Source of the DNA: JASHPR01 sp963815375 | GTDB lineage: Bacteria > Actinomycetota > Actinomycetes > Streptosporangiales > Streptosporangiaceae | Length of the DNA: 64,000 nt | Assembly: GCA_963815375.1 (NCBI GenBank) | Contig: CAWFGX010000001.1 | Span: 682,001 to 746,000 of the forward strand | Direction of reading: 5' to 3' | In this document: positions 1 to 9,304 of the stretch, piece after piece | Layout of the letters: each line of letters starts with the position of its first letter | How positions within the stretch are numbered: position 1 is the first letter of the stretch | Program-made: the position numbers and the translations under genes | Notes under the pieces: model-generated | What the model was told of the DNA's origin: nothing | Database searches by the model: none | Seen by the model: only the letters and a program-made list of their open reading frames with translations

Positions 1-872
1 CGGTTGCGACGGCCGTTACCGCCGGCTGCCTGGCTCATGTAGGCGAGGACGAGGTCTTCCAGGTCGACCTCGGAGACCGTCCAGGCCGGGTCGATGACCT
101 GGGTGCTGGCCCGCACCAGCAGCGTGGTCTGCCGGTCTGTGTGGCTGGCCGAGATGACCTGCTGCCCTGCCGGCAGCGTGTCCGGGTCCCGGCGCGGCCC
201 GGTGAGCAGGTGATGAGTGGCCAGCAGTTCATCGACCGGCCCGGCCACTCGCACCATCGAGCCGACCAGCACGATCAGGTAGTCACAGACCCGTTCCAGG
301 TCCGCGACCAGGTGCGAGGACAGCACAACGGACAAACCCTGCTCGGCGACAGATTCCATCAAGTCCTGCAGGAACTCGCGTCGCGCCAGCGGATCCAGGC
401 TGGCTACTGGCTCATCGAGCATCAGCAGCTCCGGCCGCTTGGCGGCAGCCAGCGTGAGCGCGAGCTGTGCCCGCTGGCCGCCCGACAGCGTTCCGGCCTT
501 CTGGCCCAGGTCCAGATTCAGCCGCTCGATCCGGCCACGAGCCAGCTGCGCGTCCCAGCCTGGGTTCAGGCGAGCGCCAAGCTTCAGGTGATCAGCCACG
601 GAAAGCCCGCCGTAGACCGGCGCGTCCTGGGCCAGATAGCCCACCTTGGCCAGCGCCGGGCCGGCCGCGGGTTGCTGACCGAGCACCTCGATCGATCCCA
701 TGCTGGGCGCGAGCAGTCCGACGGCCAGGTTCAGCAACGTTGACTTCCCGGCCCCGTTCGGGCCGACCAGGCCCACCACATGGCCGGACGGGACACTCAG
801 TGTGCACTCGGACAGCGCCCACTTCCGTCCATACCGCTTGCCCAGCCCGCGGGCCTCCAGAACAGCGTTCAC
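1..872 (-). CDS. ABC transporter ATP-binding protein (3' end outside window)
   Basis: ATPase subunit of an ABC-2 type exporter; it would power a membrane permease presumably encoded beyond the left edge. Reading from GTG 872, the Walker A GPNGAGKST lies near residue 40, the signature LSGGQ near residue 130 and the Walker B LLMLDEP shortly after; the frame is still open at base 1. The GTG start overlaps the stop of the upstream GntR gene by four bases (GTGA), so the two are translationally coupled. GntR plus ABC ATPase is the usual YtrA-type layout. The substrate cannot be told from the sequence. Confidence 0.9.
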   Translation of the reverse strand, partial: MNAVLEARGLGKRYGRKWALSECTLSVPSGHVVGLVGPNGAGKSTLLNLAVGLLAPSMGSIEVLGQQPAAGPALAKVGYLAQDAPVYGGLSVADHLKLGARLNPGWDAQLARGRIERLNLDLGQKAGTLSGGQRAQLALTLAAAKRPELLMLDEPVASLDPLARREFLQDLMESVAEQGLSVVLSSHLVADLERVCDYLIVLVGSMVRVAGPVDELLATHHLLTGPRRDPDTLPAGQQVISASHTDRQTTLLVRASTQVIDPAWTVSEVDLEDLVLAYMSQAAGGNGRRN

Positions 873-1261
873 GCTATGTCCTCCTCAGCTGCGGACCGAA
901 ACGTGCTGACGAACAGCGCCTCGATCGACTCGTCGTCCAGCCCGGCCCGGCGCGCCTTTGCCAGCCAGCGCTGAAGGTCGCGGCGCAGCGGCCCGTGTGC
1001 TGCCAGCGAGGCACCGCCGAGAGTCCCGGTGACGAACGTGCCGACTCCGGGGCGTGCCGCCGCCAGGCCCTCGTGCTCCAGCTCCCGGTAGGCCTTGAGC
1101 ACCGTGTTCGGGTTGATCGCCAGCCCCGCCACCACGTCCTTGACCGTGGGAAGCTGATCGCCCTCGCTCAGCAGGCCCAGCCGCAGCGCCTGCCGTACCT
1201 GATGCACGAGCTGCAGATACGGCGCGACGCCCGACCGGCCGTCCAGGTGGAACTCGATCAC
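869..1261 (-). CDS. GntR-family transcriptional regulator, YtrA subfamily
   Basis: 130-residue repressor with an N-terminal winged helix (residues about 10-75, containing LPTVKDVVAGLAINPNTVLKAY) and only a short C-terminal helical tail, which is the YtrA-type architecture. The GTG start at 1261 is the only start in frame before the helix-turn-helix. It is first in an operon with the ABC ATPase and probably represses that operon. No inducer is suggested by the sequence. Confidence 0.88.
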   Translation of the reverse strand: MIEFHLDGRSGVAPYLQLVHQVRQALRLGLLSEGDQLPTVKDVVAGLAINPNTVLKAYRELEHEGLAAARPGVGTFVTGTLGGASLAAHGPLRRDLQRWLAKARRAGLDDESIEALFVSTFRSAAEEDIA

Positions 1262-1292
1262 CGCGTGACCACCATCCGAGTCAATTGATTTA

Positions 1293-1314
1293 TCTAGGCG
1301 ACTAGCACTATAGA
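1293..1314 (-). promoter_or_regulatory. possible GntR operator
   Basis: An A/T-rich block 32 bases upstream of the GntR start has TCTA and TAGA ends with two internal CTAG cores. It could be the autoregulatory operator of the GntR protein. The symmetry is imperfect and no clear -35/-10 pair can be assigned, so this is tentative. Confidence 0.3.
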
Positions 1315-1451
1315 TGACTACCCTGATGATCTGTCAAGCGGCTGCAGCGGGGATACAGTCCAGCCACAAGCCGGGCCGATACCTAATGGCATGGTTGCGG
1401 CGTCATTAGTGGTGAGACACCATCCCTGCAGCAGGGCCGTAAGGAGTGAGG

Positions 1452-1961
1452 GTGACTGACCGCGGCGTTGATTCCCTGGCGGGGTACCGCGAGTTCGCCA
1501 GTGCGCGGACCACGCAGCTGTTGCGGATCGCTTTTCTGCTGTGCCACGACTGGCACGACGCCGAGGACCTGGTGCAGACCACGCTGACAAAGGTGTTCCT
1601 GGCCTGGGGCCGGCTGCGACGGAGCTCCAGCGCCGACAGCTACGCCCGCAAGGTGCTGCTGAACACGTTCCTGTCGCAGCGGCGGCTCAAGCGGTCAGGC
1701 GAGTTGCCCACAGCCGACTTTTCCGACGTGCCCGCGCCCCACGCTGACGCGGAACTGCGGATGGCGCTGCTCACCGCGCTGCGAAGACTCCCGCCCCGCA
1801 CCAGGGCGGTGGTGGTGCTGCGCTACCTCGAAGACCACAGCATCGAGTCCGTGGCCGCGCTGATGGGAGCTACCCCCGCGGCGGTCAAGAGCCTGAACAG
1901 CAGGGGGCTGGCGCAGCTGCGCGAACTGCTGGGCGCCGACCAGGACGTGCTCGGGTCATGA
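1452..1961 (+). CDS. SigE-family ECF RNA polymerase sigma factor
   Basis: About 169 residues with sigma-70 region 2 (FASARTTQLLRIAFLLCHDWHDAEDLVQTTL) and region 4 (LPPRTRAVVVLRYLEDHSIESVAALMG), the layout of the actinobacterial SigE-like ECF family. A start at GTG 1446 is possible, but the Shine-Dalgarno TAAGGAG at 1440-1446 fits GTG 1452. The stop overlaps the start of the next gene (ATGA), so the downstream membrane protein is probably its co-expressed partner, perhaps an anti-sigma or sensor protein. Confidence 0.9.
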   Translation: MTDRGVDSLAGYREFASARTTQLLRIAFLLCHDWHDAEDLVQTTLTKVFLAWGRLRRSSSADSYARKVLLNTFLSQRRLKRSGELPTADFSDVPAPHADAELRMALLTALRRLPPRTRAVVVLRYLEDHSIESVAALMGATPAAVKSLNSRGLAQLRELLGADQDVLGS

Positions 1962-3301
1962 CTGGGCATCCCTACCGAGGAGAGACGTTGACCGAGGAAG
2001 AGATCGCCGGCATCTTCTACCGGGTCGCCCAGGGCCTGGACTCACCCAGGATCGGGACACTGATCAATGAGGCAGAACGCCAAGGCCGACGGGTGCGCCA
2101 CCGCCACCGGGCATTCCTGGCAGCGGGCAGCGTCCTGACGGCAGCCGCGGTCGTCGTCGCTCTCGCCGCGACAGGGGTCGTCCCGCGGATATTCGGTCCT
2201 ACGGGGGCTAACACGCCAGCCAATGGTGCTTCGCCGACACACGGTGCGACGACACCGCGCCCGACGGCCAGCTCCACTGCGTCGCCCAGGCCCAGTGGCA
2301 GTCAGCAGGGGCTGGGCGTGTCGCCGCCGCCCGCGCCGTCCACCACCGGCCCGCTGCGTGTGGTCCTGCACGATCCGTTCCCGGTTACCTACACGTCCGG
2401 GACAGTCCCGATCGGCACCGAGGCGCCGGACGGGAGCGTGTTCGCCGCCTTCGCGTCGAACGCGTCCGTTCAACAGCAAACAGGGTCGCCACTGGCACCG
2501 GCCGGATCGGCCATCTATGTCGTCGACGGCGACCAGCCGGTCCAGGTCGCCGAGCACCCGTCGATTCCGGTCGCAGCGCTGGCCGCCGACAACACCAACC
2601 TCTACGTCGCCGGCGGTAACCAGATCCTCGCTTACAGCCGGACCACGGGCAGCATCACCGAGACCTGGAACGTAGCGCAGCCGGTCCGCCTGCTGGCGGC
2701 CTCGGCGGGCAGGGTGTGGGCTGTCCTGGGCGGCCTGTCAGGCGGGCAGGTCATCGAGATCAACCCCAGCACCGCCAGGGCGACCACAGTCGGAACCGAT
2801 GGCGCAAACGTCACCTCGGTCGCCGCCGGACCACAGGGGCTGTATTACGTGGAGTCCGGAGGCGCGACGATCGTGCACATCAGCCCGGACGGGACGCGGC
2901 AGCAGGCCCCGACCAGCCAGACGGTCAATGTGCAGTTGTCCGGCCCGGCAGCGGTCCAGGCGATCAGCGTGATCGGTGGCCAGCTGCTCCTGATCCACGA
3001 CGCCGGGCAGGGCCTCGACTCGTCGTCGCAGACCTACAACTCTTCGACGCTGGCGGGCCCGCAGGCGAACGCCCCCGGAACGGCGGGCAACAACCGTGCG
3101 ATCGGCAGCCTGGCCGGCCCTGTGGATCTGGTGACTGGTGAGAACAGCACCTACTCCGTGGGCCGCTACAACCTCAGCACCGGCGCCGTCACCGATGCGG
3201 TCACCTACCCGCCGGAGCTGCTCGGGCCGCTGGTCGGGCCCTATCCGGCCGTGTTCGTGGGCGCGTCGGGTGGACCGTTCTACCTCGACCGCATCGGTTG
3301 A
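1958..3301 (+). CDS. membrane-anchored protein with exported domain, sigma-factor partner
   Basis: Single-pass protein of up to 447 residues: about 48 residues of charged cytosolic N-terminus, one transmembrane helix (about residues 50-75), a Thr/Pro/Ser-rich linker and about 310 residues outside the membrane whose repeated short beta-strand-like blocks suggest a propeller. ATG 1958 overlaps the sigma stop; TTG 1988, preceded by GAGGAGAG, is an alternative start. Such genes often follow SigE-like sigma factors. An anti-sigma or sensor role is inferred, because no classical zinc-binding anti-sigma motif is present. Confidence 0.7.
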   Translation: MTGHPYRGETLTEEEIAGIFYRVAQGLDSPRIGTLINEAERQGRRVRHRHRAFLAAGSVLTAAAVVVALAATGVVPRIFGPTGANTPANGASPTHGATTPRPTASSTASPRPSGSQQGLGVSPPPAPSTTGPLRVVLHDPFPVTYTSGTVPIGTEAPDGSVFAAFASNASVQQQTGSPLAPAGSAIYVVDGDQPVQVAEHPSIPVAALAADNTNLYVAGGNQILAYSRTTGSITETWNVAQPVRLLAASAGRVWAVLGGLSGGQVIEINPSTARATTVGTDGANVTSVAAGPQGLYYVESGGATIVHISPDGTRQQAPTSQTVNVQLSGPAAVQAISVIGGQLLLIHDAGQGLDSSSQTYNSSTLAGPQANAPGTAGNNRAIGSLAGPVDLVTGENSTYSVGRYNLSTGAVTDAVTYPPELLGPLVGPYPAVFVGASGGPFYLDRIG

Positions 3302-3309
3302 CGATCCGG

Positions 3310-3858
3310 TCAGGCTCTGGTGTGCCAGTCGCGCAGGGCCTGGTCCAGCGTCAGGTCCCGGTGGCGCCATGGCCAGGTGCGGCCCAGGCCCATCTCCCTG
3401 GCCGTGGCGGGGGCGGGGATGGCCAGGACCGGGCACCTGGCGTGCGCCATGCAGTAGCGGGTGACCCTGCCGTGCCAGATCCGCCGCAGCAGGCCGCGCC
3501 GTCCCGCTCCGACAACCAGCAGATCATCGGCTGAGTCCGCGGCGTCGACAAGCGCCGGGCCTGGCTCGCTGCGGACGGTGATCATGCTCAGGCTGACGTC
3601 GGGTGTGGCGCCGCCGCAGGCATCCTCGAGAACGTGCAGCAAGCGCTGCCGCGCGGATTCGCTCCAGGTACGGCGCAGGGCAGGGTCGGGACAACGGCGC
3701 TCGGCCAGGTCGCCTCCTGGCGGAAGCCAGGCGATCACGGCTTCCAGCGGCACGGCATTAGCGCGCGCCAGCGTCAGCGCGTAACGCACCGCGCAGAGGC
3801 TGCCTGGCGAGCCGCTGGCGCCGACGATCACGCGCCCCAGACCTGAAACCTCGCTCAT
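3310..3858 (-). CDS. universal stress protein (UspA-like)
   Basis: Single Usp domain of about 182 residues starting RVIVGASGSPGS, with the C-terminal nucleotide-binding region VVGAGRRGLLRRIWHGR. In ATP-binding Usp proteins the motif ends in G followed by S or T; here the last Gly is followed by Arg, so ATP binding may be weakened. ATG 3858 is preferred over an upstream start at 3930 because it has GGAG eight bases upstream and sits directly before the domain. It converges with the sigma-partner gene with an 8-base gap. Confidence 0.85.
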   Translation of the reverse strand: MSEVSGLGRVIVGASGSPGSLCAVRYALTLARANAVPLEAVIAWLPPGGDLAERRCPDPALRRTWSESARQRLLHVLEDACGGATPDVSLSMITVRSEPGPALVDAADSADDLLVVGAGRRGLLRRIWHGRVTRYCMAHARCPVLAIPAPATAREMGLGRTWPWRHRDLTLDQALRDWHTRA

Positions 3859-4074
3859 CAACGAGAACTCCGGCACATACGACGGGATAAGAGCTTCATG
3901 CCGACCAGAGCTTCCCGGCTCACCCAACAACTACGGAGCTTACCTCCAGGAAGCATGCCCCGGCCTGGCACGATCGTTAGATTTCCGTATGTTTCGGACG
4001 GTCAGGTGCCTCGTTCACCGAACTCTCCACCGCGGCGCGGCCGCGGTTCACCGCATGACCACTGCGGGCGGCCT

Positions 4075-5661
4075 CTACAGGCTGCTGCGGCTGGCTATCT
4101 GAGCGAGCTCCGGCAGCTTCTGGTCGGCGGCCTGCGCGGCGATACGTACGCCGGCCCAGGCCAGGACTAGGCCGTAGGCAGTAGCACCGACGACGAGCGC
4201 CGGCATCCGCACCGCCGCCGGGTCCGACTGTGTCAGCAGGACCGCGAACAGAACGGGGAGGATCGCGATTCCCGTGACGATCATGCCGCCGAGCGTGCCA
4301 CCGATTCTGTAGCCCATGTACCCGTCAGCGGGCCTGGGCGCGGGATTGCCCGGGCGTCTTTCCACCGGGTAGGCAAGCATGGCGGTGAAGACATTGCTCA
4401 GGGCCAGGCCCGCGCCGATCGCGGCCAGGCCGACCGCCGTGCCCAGGAACCCGTCGACCGGGTGCCCGGCGACCGCGGCCAGGCCGAAGGAGATCGCCGT
4501 GATCAGCGGAACGCCGATCACGGCGAGCGCGAGATCCTGGCCGGAGAAGTAAGCACGGAGCGAACGGCGGCCGGTCAGCGCCGTCGCCTCGAGGCTGAAC
4601 GCGGGCCCGTTCATCCCGATCGCGTTGGCGTGGAACACGCCGATGAACGCGCCTCCGAAGGCGGCACTGGCGAGCAAGCCCCCCAGATACCTGACCGTCA
4701 GCACCGTTCTGATGGATACGACGACCATGATGACCGCGGTGAGCGCCCAGTAGACCAGCGACCCCGGGTCGCGGCGCTGGTAGAGCCAGAACCTGGCCAT
4801 GATCGTGCCGCGCAGGCCCCAGCGGGCGAACGGGAGCGCTGCGCCTCGTACGGCGGCGCCCTGTGTCGTGGTGTCGACCGTCACCATGGCCCGGCTGAGC
4901 GAGCGGATCCACAGCCAGCCGAGCACGGCGATCACGGCGGCCAGCACCGCGAGGCGCAGCAGCGCAGTGCCGGGATGGCCGGTCGAGGCGTCCTGGACCG
5001 CGTGCGCTGCCAGTCCCGGCGGTATCCAGCGCAGCCATGCGTCTACGCCGGCGAAGCTCGCTGCCGTCAGCTTGCCTGTGGCGGCCATCCTGGGCACAAC
5101 CTGGGCGAACGCCTCGTACGCCGCGAAAATCGGGATGATCAGGAGCACCGCGAAGTCCCGGCCGCGCCGCGAGCGCAGCATCCGGGCCAGGCTCGTGGTC
5201 ACGAACCTGGCCAGCACGATGCAGAACAGCACCTGCAGCAGCACCGCGAGCACCGCGATGATCAGGCCCAGCGCACCTCGGGCCACGCCGACGGTCACCC
5301 CGAGCAGGCCGATGACGTTGGCCAGCGGCCATGCGCCTGTGGCCGAGGCAGCGAGCAGCCCGACAGCGAGCTGGCGGGTGCGCAGCGGATAGAGGGCCAG
5401 CGTAGAGGGGTCCAGGGTGCTGTCGAGGCTGAAGACGACCAGCGGCAGGATCAGCCAGCCGAACGCGAACACGGTGAAGATGACCGTGGTCTCGTCCACC
5501 GCCGCGCCGTTGCCGCGCAGCGCGGCCAGGCCGACGAAGGTGCCTGCCGCAAGCAGCGCGGCGAAGATCGTGCTGATGATGAACGTGACCCTGGCTGACC
5601 CGGACGAGCGGAGCGCCCCCAGCAGGATGCGCAGCTTCAGCTGGACGAGGAGCCAAGCCAT
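4075..5661 (-). CDS. ABC-2 type transporter permease
   Basis: 528-residue polytopic protein with roughly a dozen hydrophobic segments, paired with the overlapping ATPase gene upstream (25 bases shared). Probably the membrane half of an exporter; the substrate is unknown. Full-length and intact. The opposite strand carries a long open frame that is only a GC-bias shadow. Confidence 0.87.
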   Translation of the reverse strand: MAWLLVQLKLRILLGALRSSGSARVTFIISTIFAALLAAGTFVGLAALRGNGAAVDETTVIFTVFAFGWLILPLVVFSLDSTLDPSTLALYPLRTRQLAVGLLAASATGAWPLANVIGLLGVTVGVARGALGLIIAVLAVLLQVLFCIVLARFVTTSLARMLRSRRGRDFAVLLIIPIFAAYEAFAQVVPRMAATGKLTAASFAGVDAWLRWIPPGLAAHAVQDASTGHPGTALLRLAVLAAVIAVLGWLWIRSLSRAMVTVDTTTQGAAVRGAALPFARWGLRGTIMARFWLYQRRDPGSLVYWALTAVIMVVVSIRTVLTVRYLGGLLASAAFGGAFIGVFHANAIGMNGPAFSLEATALTGRRSLRAYFSGQDLALAVIGVPLITAISFGLAAVAGHPVDGFLGTAVGLAAIGAGLALSNVFTAMLAYPVERRPGNPAPRPADGYMGYRIGGTLGGMIVTGIAILPVLFAVLLTQSDPAAVRMPALVVGATAYGLVLAWAGVRIAAQAADQKLPELAQIASRSSL

Positions 5662-6404
5662 GACAGTCCCTCCTCGCCTGCTGCCCTGCCGCCAACCAGG
5701 TCGATGAACGCCTGCTGCAACGTCTTGCCGCCGCGCACCTCGTCTGTGGTGCCTGTGGCCACGATCCGGCCCTTGTCGATGATCGAGATATGGTCGCAGA
5801 TCTGCTCGACCAGCTCCATCACGTGGCTGGAAAACAGCACGGTTGAGCCGGAGCCGACGAAGCGGGTCAGGAGCCTGCGGATCACGTCGGCGGAGACCGG
5901 GTCCACACCCTCCAGCGGCTCGTCAAGGAACAGCACTGACGGGTTGTGAATCAGCGCGCAGCCCAGCGAGGCCTTCTTGCGCATGCCCGTTGAGTAGTCG
6001 GCAAGGAGCCGCTTCGCATCGGATGTCAGGTCCAGCAGGTTCAGCAGCTGTGCGGCGCGCGAGCGCGCCTCGCCGGCCGGCAGGCCGTGCAGCCGCCCGG
6101 CGTACTCCAGCAGCTCCTCGCCACTGAGCCGCTCGAACAGCCGGACGTCGGCAGGGACAACCCCGATGATGGCCTTGGCGGCGGCCGGGTCTGTCCACAC
6201 GCTGAGCCCGTTGATCCGGATCTCGCCGGTGTCCGGCCGCAGCAGGCCGGTCATCATCGACAGGGACGTGGTCTTCCCGGCGCCGTTCGGGCCAACGAGC
6301 CCGGCCAGGGAACCAGCCGCGATGTCCAGGTTGATCCCGGCTACTGCTACCTTCGTGCCGAAGCTCTTCTGCAGCCCGCGTACTGCTACGGCTGGGTCGC
6401 CCAT
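5637..6404 (-). CDS. ABC transporter ATP-binding protein
   Basis: 255-residue ATPase with Walker A GPNGAGKTT (about residue 40), a degenerate signature in the segment YSTGMRKKASLG, Walker B VLFLDEP and the H-loop SSHV. The signature lacks the usual LSGG, which is common in ABC-2 exporters of the NatA/CcmA type. First gene of an operon with the permease, expressed from the promoter seen at 6477-6506. Confidence 0.9.
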   Translation of the reverse strand: MGDPAVAVRGLQKSFGTKVAVAGINLDIAAGSLAGLVGPNGAGKTTSLSMMTGLLRPDTGEIRINGLSVWTDPAAAKAIIGVVPADVRLFERLSGEELLEYAGRLHGLPAGEARSRAAQLLNLLDLTSDAKRLLADYSTGMRKKASLGCALIHNPSVLFLDEPLEGVDPVSADVIRRLLTRFVGSGSTVLFSSHVMELVEQICDHISIIDKGRIVATGTTDEVRGGKTLQQAFIDLVGGRAAGEEGLSWLGSSSS

Positions 6405-6476
6405 GCTCGCCTCCTTGGTCAGCAGGCCACTGGCCAGGTCGCCGTCAGCGGCCGGCTGACTGACTCACCACTTCTA

Positions 6477-6506
6477 ATTATGATATCACTTTTTGAGTCG
6501 AGTCAA
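6477..6506 (-). promoter_or_regulatory. sigma-70 type promoter for the ABC exporter operon
   Basis: On the minus strand TTGACT (6501-6506) and CATAAT (6477-6482) are separated by 18 bases, in an A/T-rich island containing the palindrome TGATATCA. The distance to ATG 6404 leaves a leader of about 65 bases. This is the best consensus-like promoter in the left third of the window; the palindrome in the spacer could bind a repressor. Confidence 0.65.
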
Positions 6507-6564
6507 GCCGGGCGGCGGCCGCGCGGCGGCACCCCTGCACCCGTGAGATCACTGGCAGGCTGCA

Positions 6565-7539
<975 letters not shown>

Positions 7540-7645
7540 GATTCCCCCAGGCCAGGTGAATGACAGCCGACGAGACGGCAGCGCCGGGCCGCGAACGGCG
7601 GTTCGGCGTTTTTCAGCCTAGCTGGCTGCAAGAAGGTCTCCAGAG

Positions 7646-7680
7646 CTGCACCCGGCGCAGCGCCCATGCGCCGGGTGCAG
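7646..7680 (-). terminator. strong hairpin terminator after the lysozyme gene
   Basis: A perfect 14-base inverted repeat (arms 7646-7659 and 7667-7680, core TGCACCCGGCGCA) with a 7-base loop lies 17 bases past the lysozyme stop. There is no U-tract, as is common for actinobacterial terminators. Confidence 0.7.
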
Positions 7681-7696
7681 GCAATGGCGAGTGCGG

Positions 7697-8629
7697 TCAG
7701 GTGTTGTCGGCCAGGGCTGTCAGGCGGGACGAGTCGCCGTTGAAGACGTCCTGGTCGCCCGGGAGCGTGCCGGAGCTGGCGTACTGCCAGAACGTGTAGA
7801 AGGAGTAGCCGGCCAGCAGCGTCCCGGCCGAACTGCAATAGCACGCGATCCACAGAGGGTCGTTCGCGGACAGGCCACTCCAGTTGCCAGTGCAGGTGCT
7901 CCACCAGTCGTAGGTGCTGTACACCACCGGCCACCGCGTGGTGCGCGAGTGGTACTCATCGACGAAGTCGCTGACCCAGGTGCGCATGGCCGACTGGGAC
8001 AAGCCGAAGCACTCTCCGCCGGAGTACGGGTTGTACTCGATGTCGAGCGCTGCCGGCAGGGTCTTGCCGTCTGACGACCAGGCGCCACCGTCACTGGCCA
8101 GATACTCAGCCTGAGTCTGGCCGCTGGAGTAATTCGGGATCGCGAACGCGTACGCGCCGCGGACCAGCCCAGCGTCGTAAGAGCCGTCGTACTGCTGAGC
8201 GAAGTAAGGATTGGTGTAGTAAGAGCCCTCGGTCGCCTTTATGTAGGCGAACCCGGCACCGTCGCTCTTGACGGCGCTCCAGTTCACGTCGCCCTGATAT
8301 GAGCTGACGTCAAGCCCGTACACCGGGTCGCTCGAGGCACCCTGGAGCAGCGGGACCGCGCTCTTGCTCACGGATGCTGCCGCGCGGGGGGTGAGCGAGT
8401 AGCCCATGTGGTGATAGTTCGCCTGGGCTCGCAGGTAGCTCAGCGGCAGTTGCCGGACGTTGCCAGCGCCGCCGCTGGACTGCTGCGGTATAGCGGCTAA
8501 TGCCGGGACCGCGCCGGTCATGGCGCCGACCAGTGACGCGACGGTCACCACCAGGACACCCATCCTGGCGAGGCGACGCACGGGCCGCAGGCTTGTGTGC
8601 CGATGCTGAGGATGCGGACGGGGAAGCAT
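7697..8629 (-). CDS. secreted GH25 lysozyme / muramidase
   Basis: 310-residue exported protein that should hydrolyse peptidoglycan. Residues 1-46 form a Sec signal peptide ending ALA. The GH25 catalytic positions are all present: Asp107 in GLDVSSYQG, Glu134 in KATEG, and Asp196 and Glu198 in ALDIEYN; FWQYASSG and GDQDVFNG complete the barrel end. The gene has a strong terminator and an A/T-rich leader, and looks like a single transcription unit. A role in wall remodelling or in attack on other bacteria are both possible. Confidence 0.9.
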   Translation of the reverse strand: MLPRPHPQHRHTSLRPVRRLARMGVLVVTVASLVGAMTGAVPALAAIPQQSSGGAGNVRQLPLSYLRAQANYHHMGYSLTPRAAASVSKSAVPLLQGASSDPVYGLDVSSYQGDVNWSAVKSDGAGFAYIKATEGSYYTNPYFAQQYDGSYDAGLVRGAYAFAIPNYSSGQTQAEYLASDGGAWSSDGKTLPAALDIEYNPYSGGECFGLSQSAMRTWVSDFVDEYHSRTTRWPVVYSTYDWWSTCTGNWSGLSANDPLWIACYCSSAGTLLAGYSFYTFWQYASSGTLPGDQDVFNGDSSRLTALADNT

Positions 8630-9090
8630 TACACAGACATCCCTTCGACGTGAAAGCAGCGGACATTTTGGTTAATATTTTTCGCTCCCCAATAATCCTT
8701 GGAAGATTTTATACCGAGTCAGCCCAGGCTGGGAAGGCCACGAGACTGGCCGCCGGGGGGATGCTGGTCACACGGCTGGAGCGGACCGGAGTGCGGCTCG
8801 GCCTGCTGAGGTGGCAGAGCCGGACGGAGTCGGCCCTGGCCAGCCCACGCAGACTCCCTCAGCGCCCCGCGGCAAACCTACGCTGTTTCGCTGCGCTCGC
8901 AGCAGGCCCGCATAGCGCTGACCAACCTATCGTTCCTTTCCGGATCGGCCGTAAGTCCCAATCAGACGATCCGCTAATCCGTCTCGTGTCCTCAACAACC
9001 GGGATTCGGTCAGTAACCCGGTTCTGGAACATCCGGGATGCCGCACAGCGACCAGCCAAAATAGGTCCAGGATCAATGAACTGTGACCAA
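8630..9090. other. intergenic region upstream of the lysozyme gene
   Basis: No convincing gene is seen. 8660-8715 is A/T-rich and on the minus strand includes TATAAA (8708-8713), a possible -10 for the lysozyme gene. Bases 8997-9003 and 9017-9023 form a 7-base inverted repeat, AACCGGG/CCCGGTT. No riboswitch consensus was recognised, although lysozyme genes in this phylum are sometimes riboswitch-controlled. Confidence 0.4.
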
Positions 9091-9094
9091 AACT

Positions 9095-9145
9095 AACAAA
9101 GTGGTTGATTGACGGCCAGATAAGCCTATGATCAACCACTTTGTT
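9095..9145 (-). terminator. 15-base A/T-rich inverted repeat, possible terminator
   Basis: Perfect arms AACAAAGTGGTTGAT (9095-9109) and its complement (9131-9145) enclose a 21-base loop. On the minus strand the stem is followed by AGTTTTGG, so it may end transcription from the aldo/keto reductase gene about 150 bases upstream. The low GC of the stem is unlike its surroundings, and it directly abuts the tandem repeats. Confidence 0.45.
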
Positions 9146-9304
9146 GGTCAGGCCGTTGCCGGGCCCGGTGCGTGGGTTACCAAGCGGCGTGCCTTGTTGG
9201 TCAGGGTTTTGCCGGGCCCGGTGCGTGGGTTACCAAGCGGCGTTATGCCGTGCTGATCGGGCCTTACCGAGCCCGGGTGGCCCGCCGTGGGTTACCAGGC
9301 GTAG
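9141..9304. repeat. tandem copies of the 3' end of the aldo/keto reductase gene
   Basis: Three head-to-tail units of about 53-56 bases: 9141-9193, 9194-9249 and a diverged third at about 9250-9304. The first two share TTGTTGGTCAGG and a 35-base block ending GGGTTACCAAGCGGCGT. The third contains the last codons and stop of the reductase (reading ...YAW-stop on the minus strand). The extra copies also read AAW-stop, so they look like duplications of the gene terminus. Confidence 0.7.

Noticed and set aside
141..1288. Two long plus-strand frames (200 and 273 codons)
   Set aside because: Antisense to the ABC ATPase and GntR genes; Arg/Pro/Gln-rich without family motifs, typical of GC-bias shadows.
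4462..5598. 378-codon plus-strand frame
   Set aside because: Antisense to the ABC-2 permease; dominated by R, E, G and Q, with no recognisable domain.
8640..8720. Riboswitch before the lysozyme gene
   Set aside because: Only a short A/T-rich leader is visible; no conserved riboswitch core could be matched by eye.
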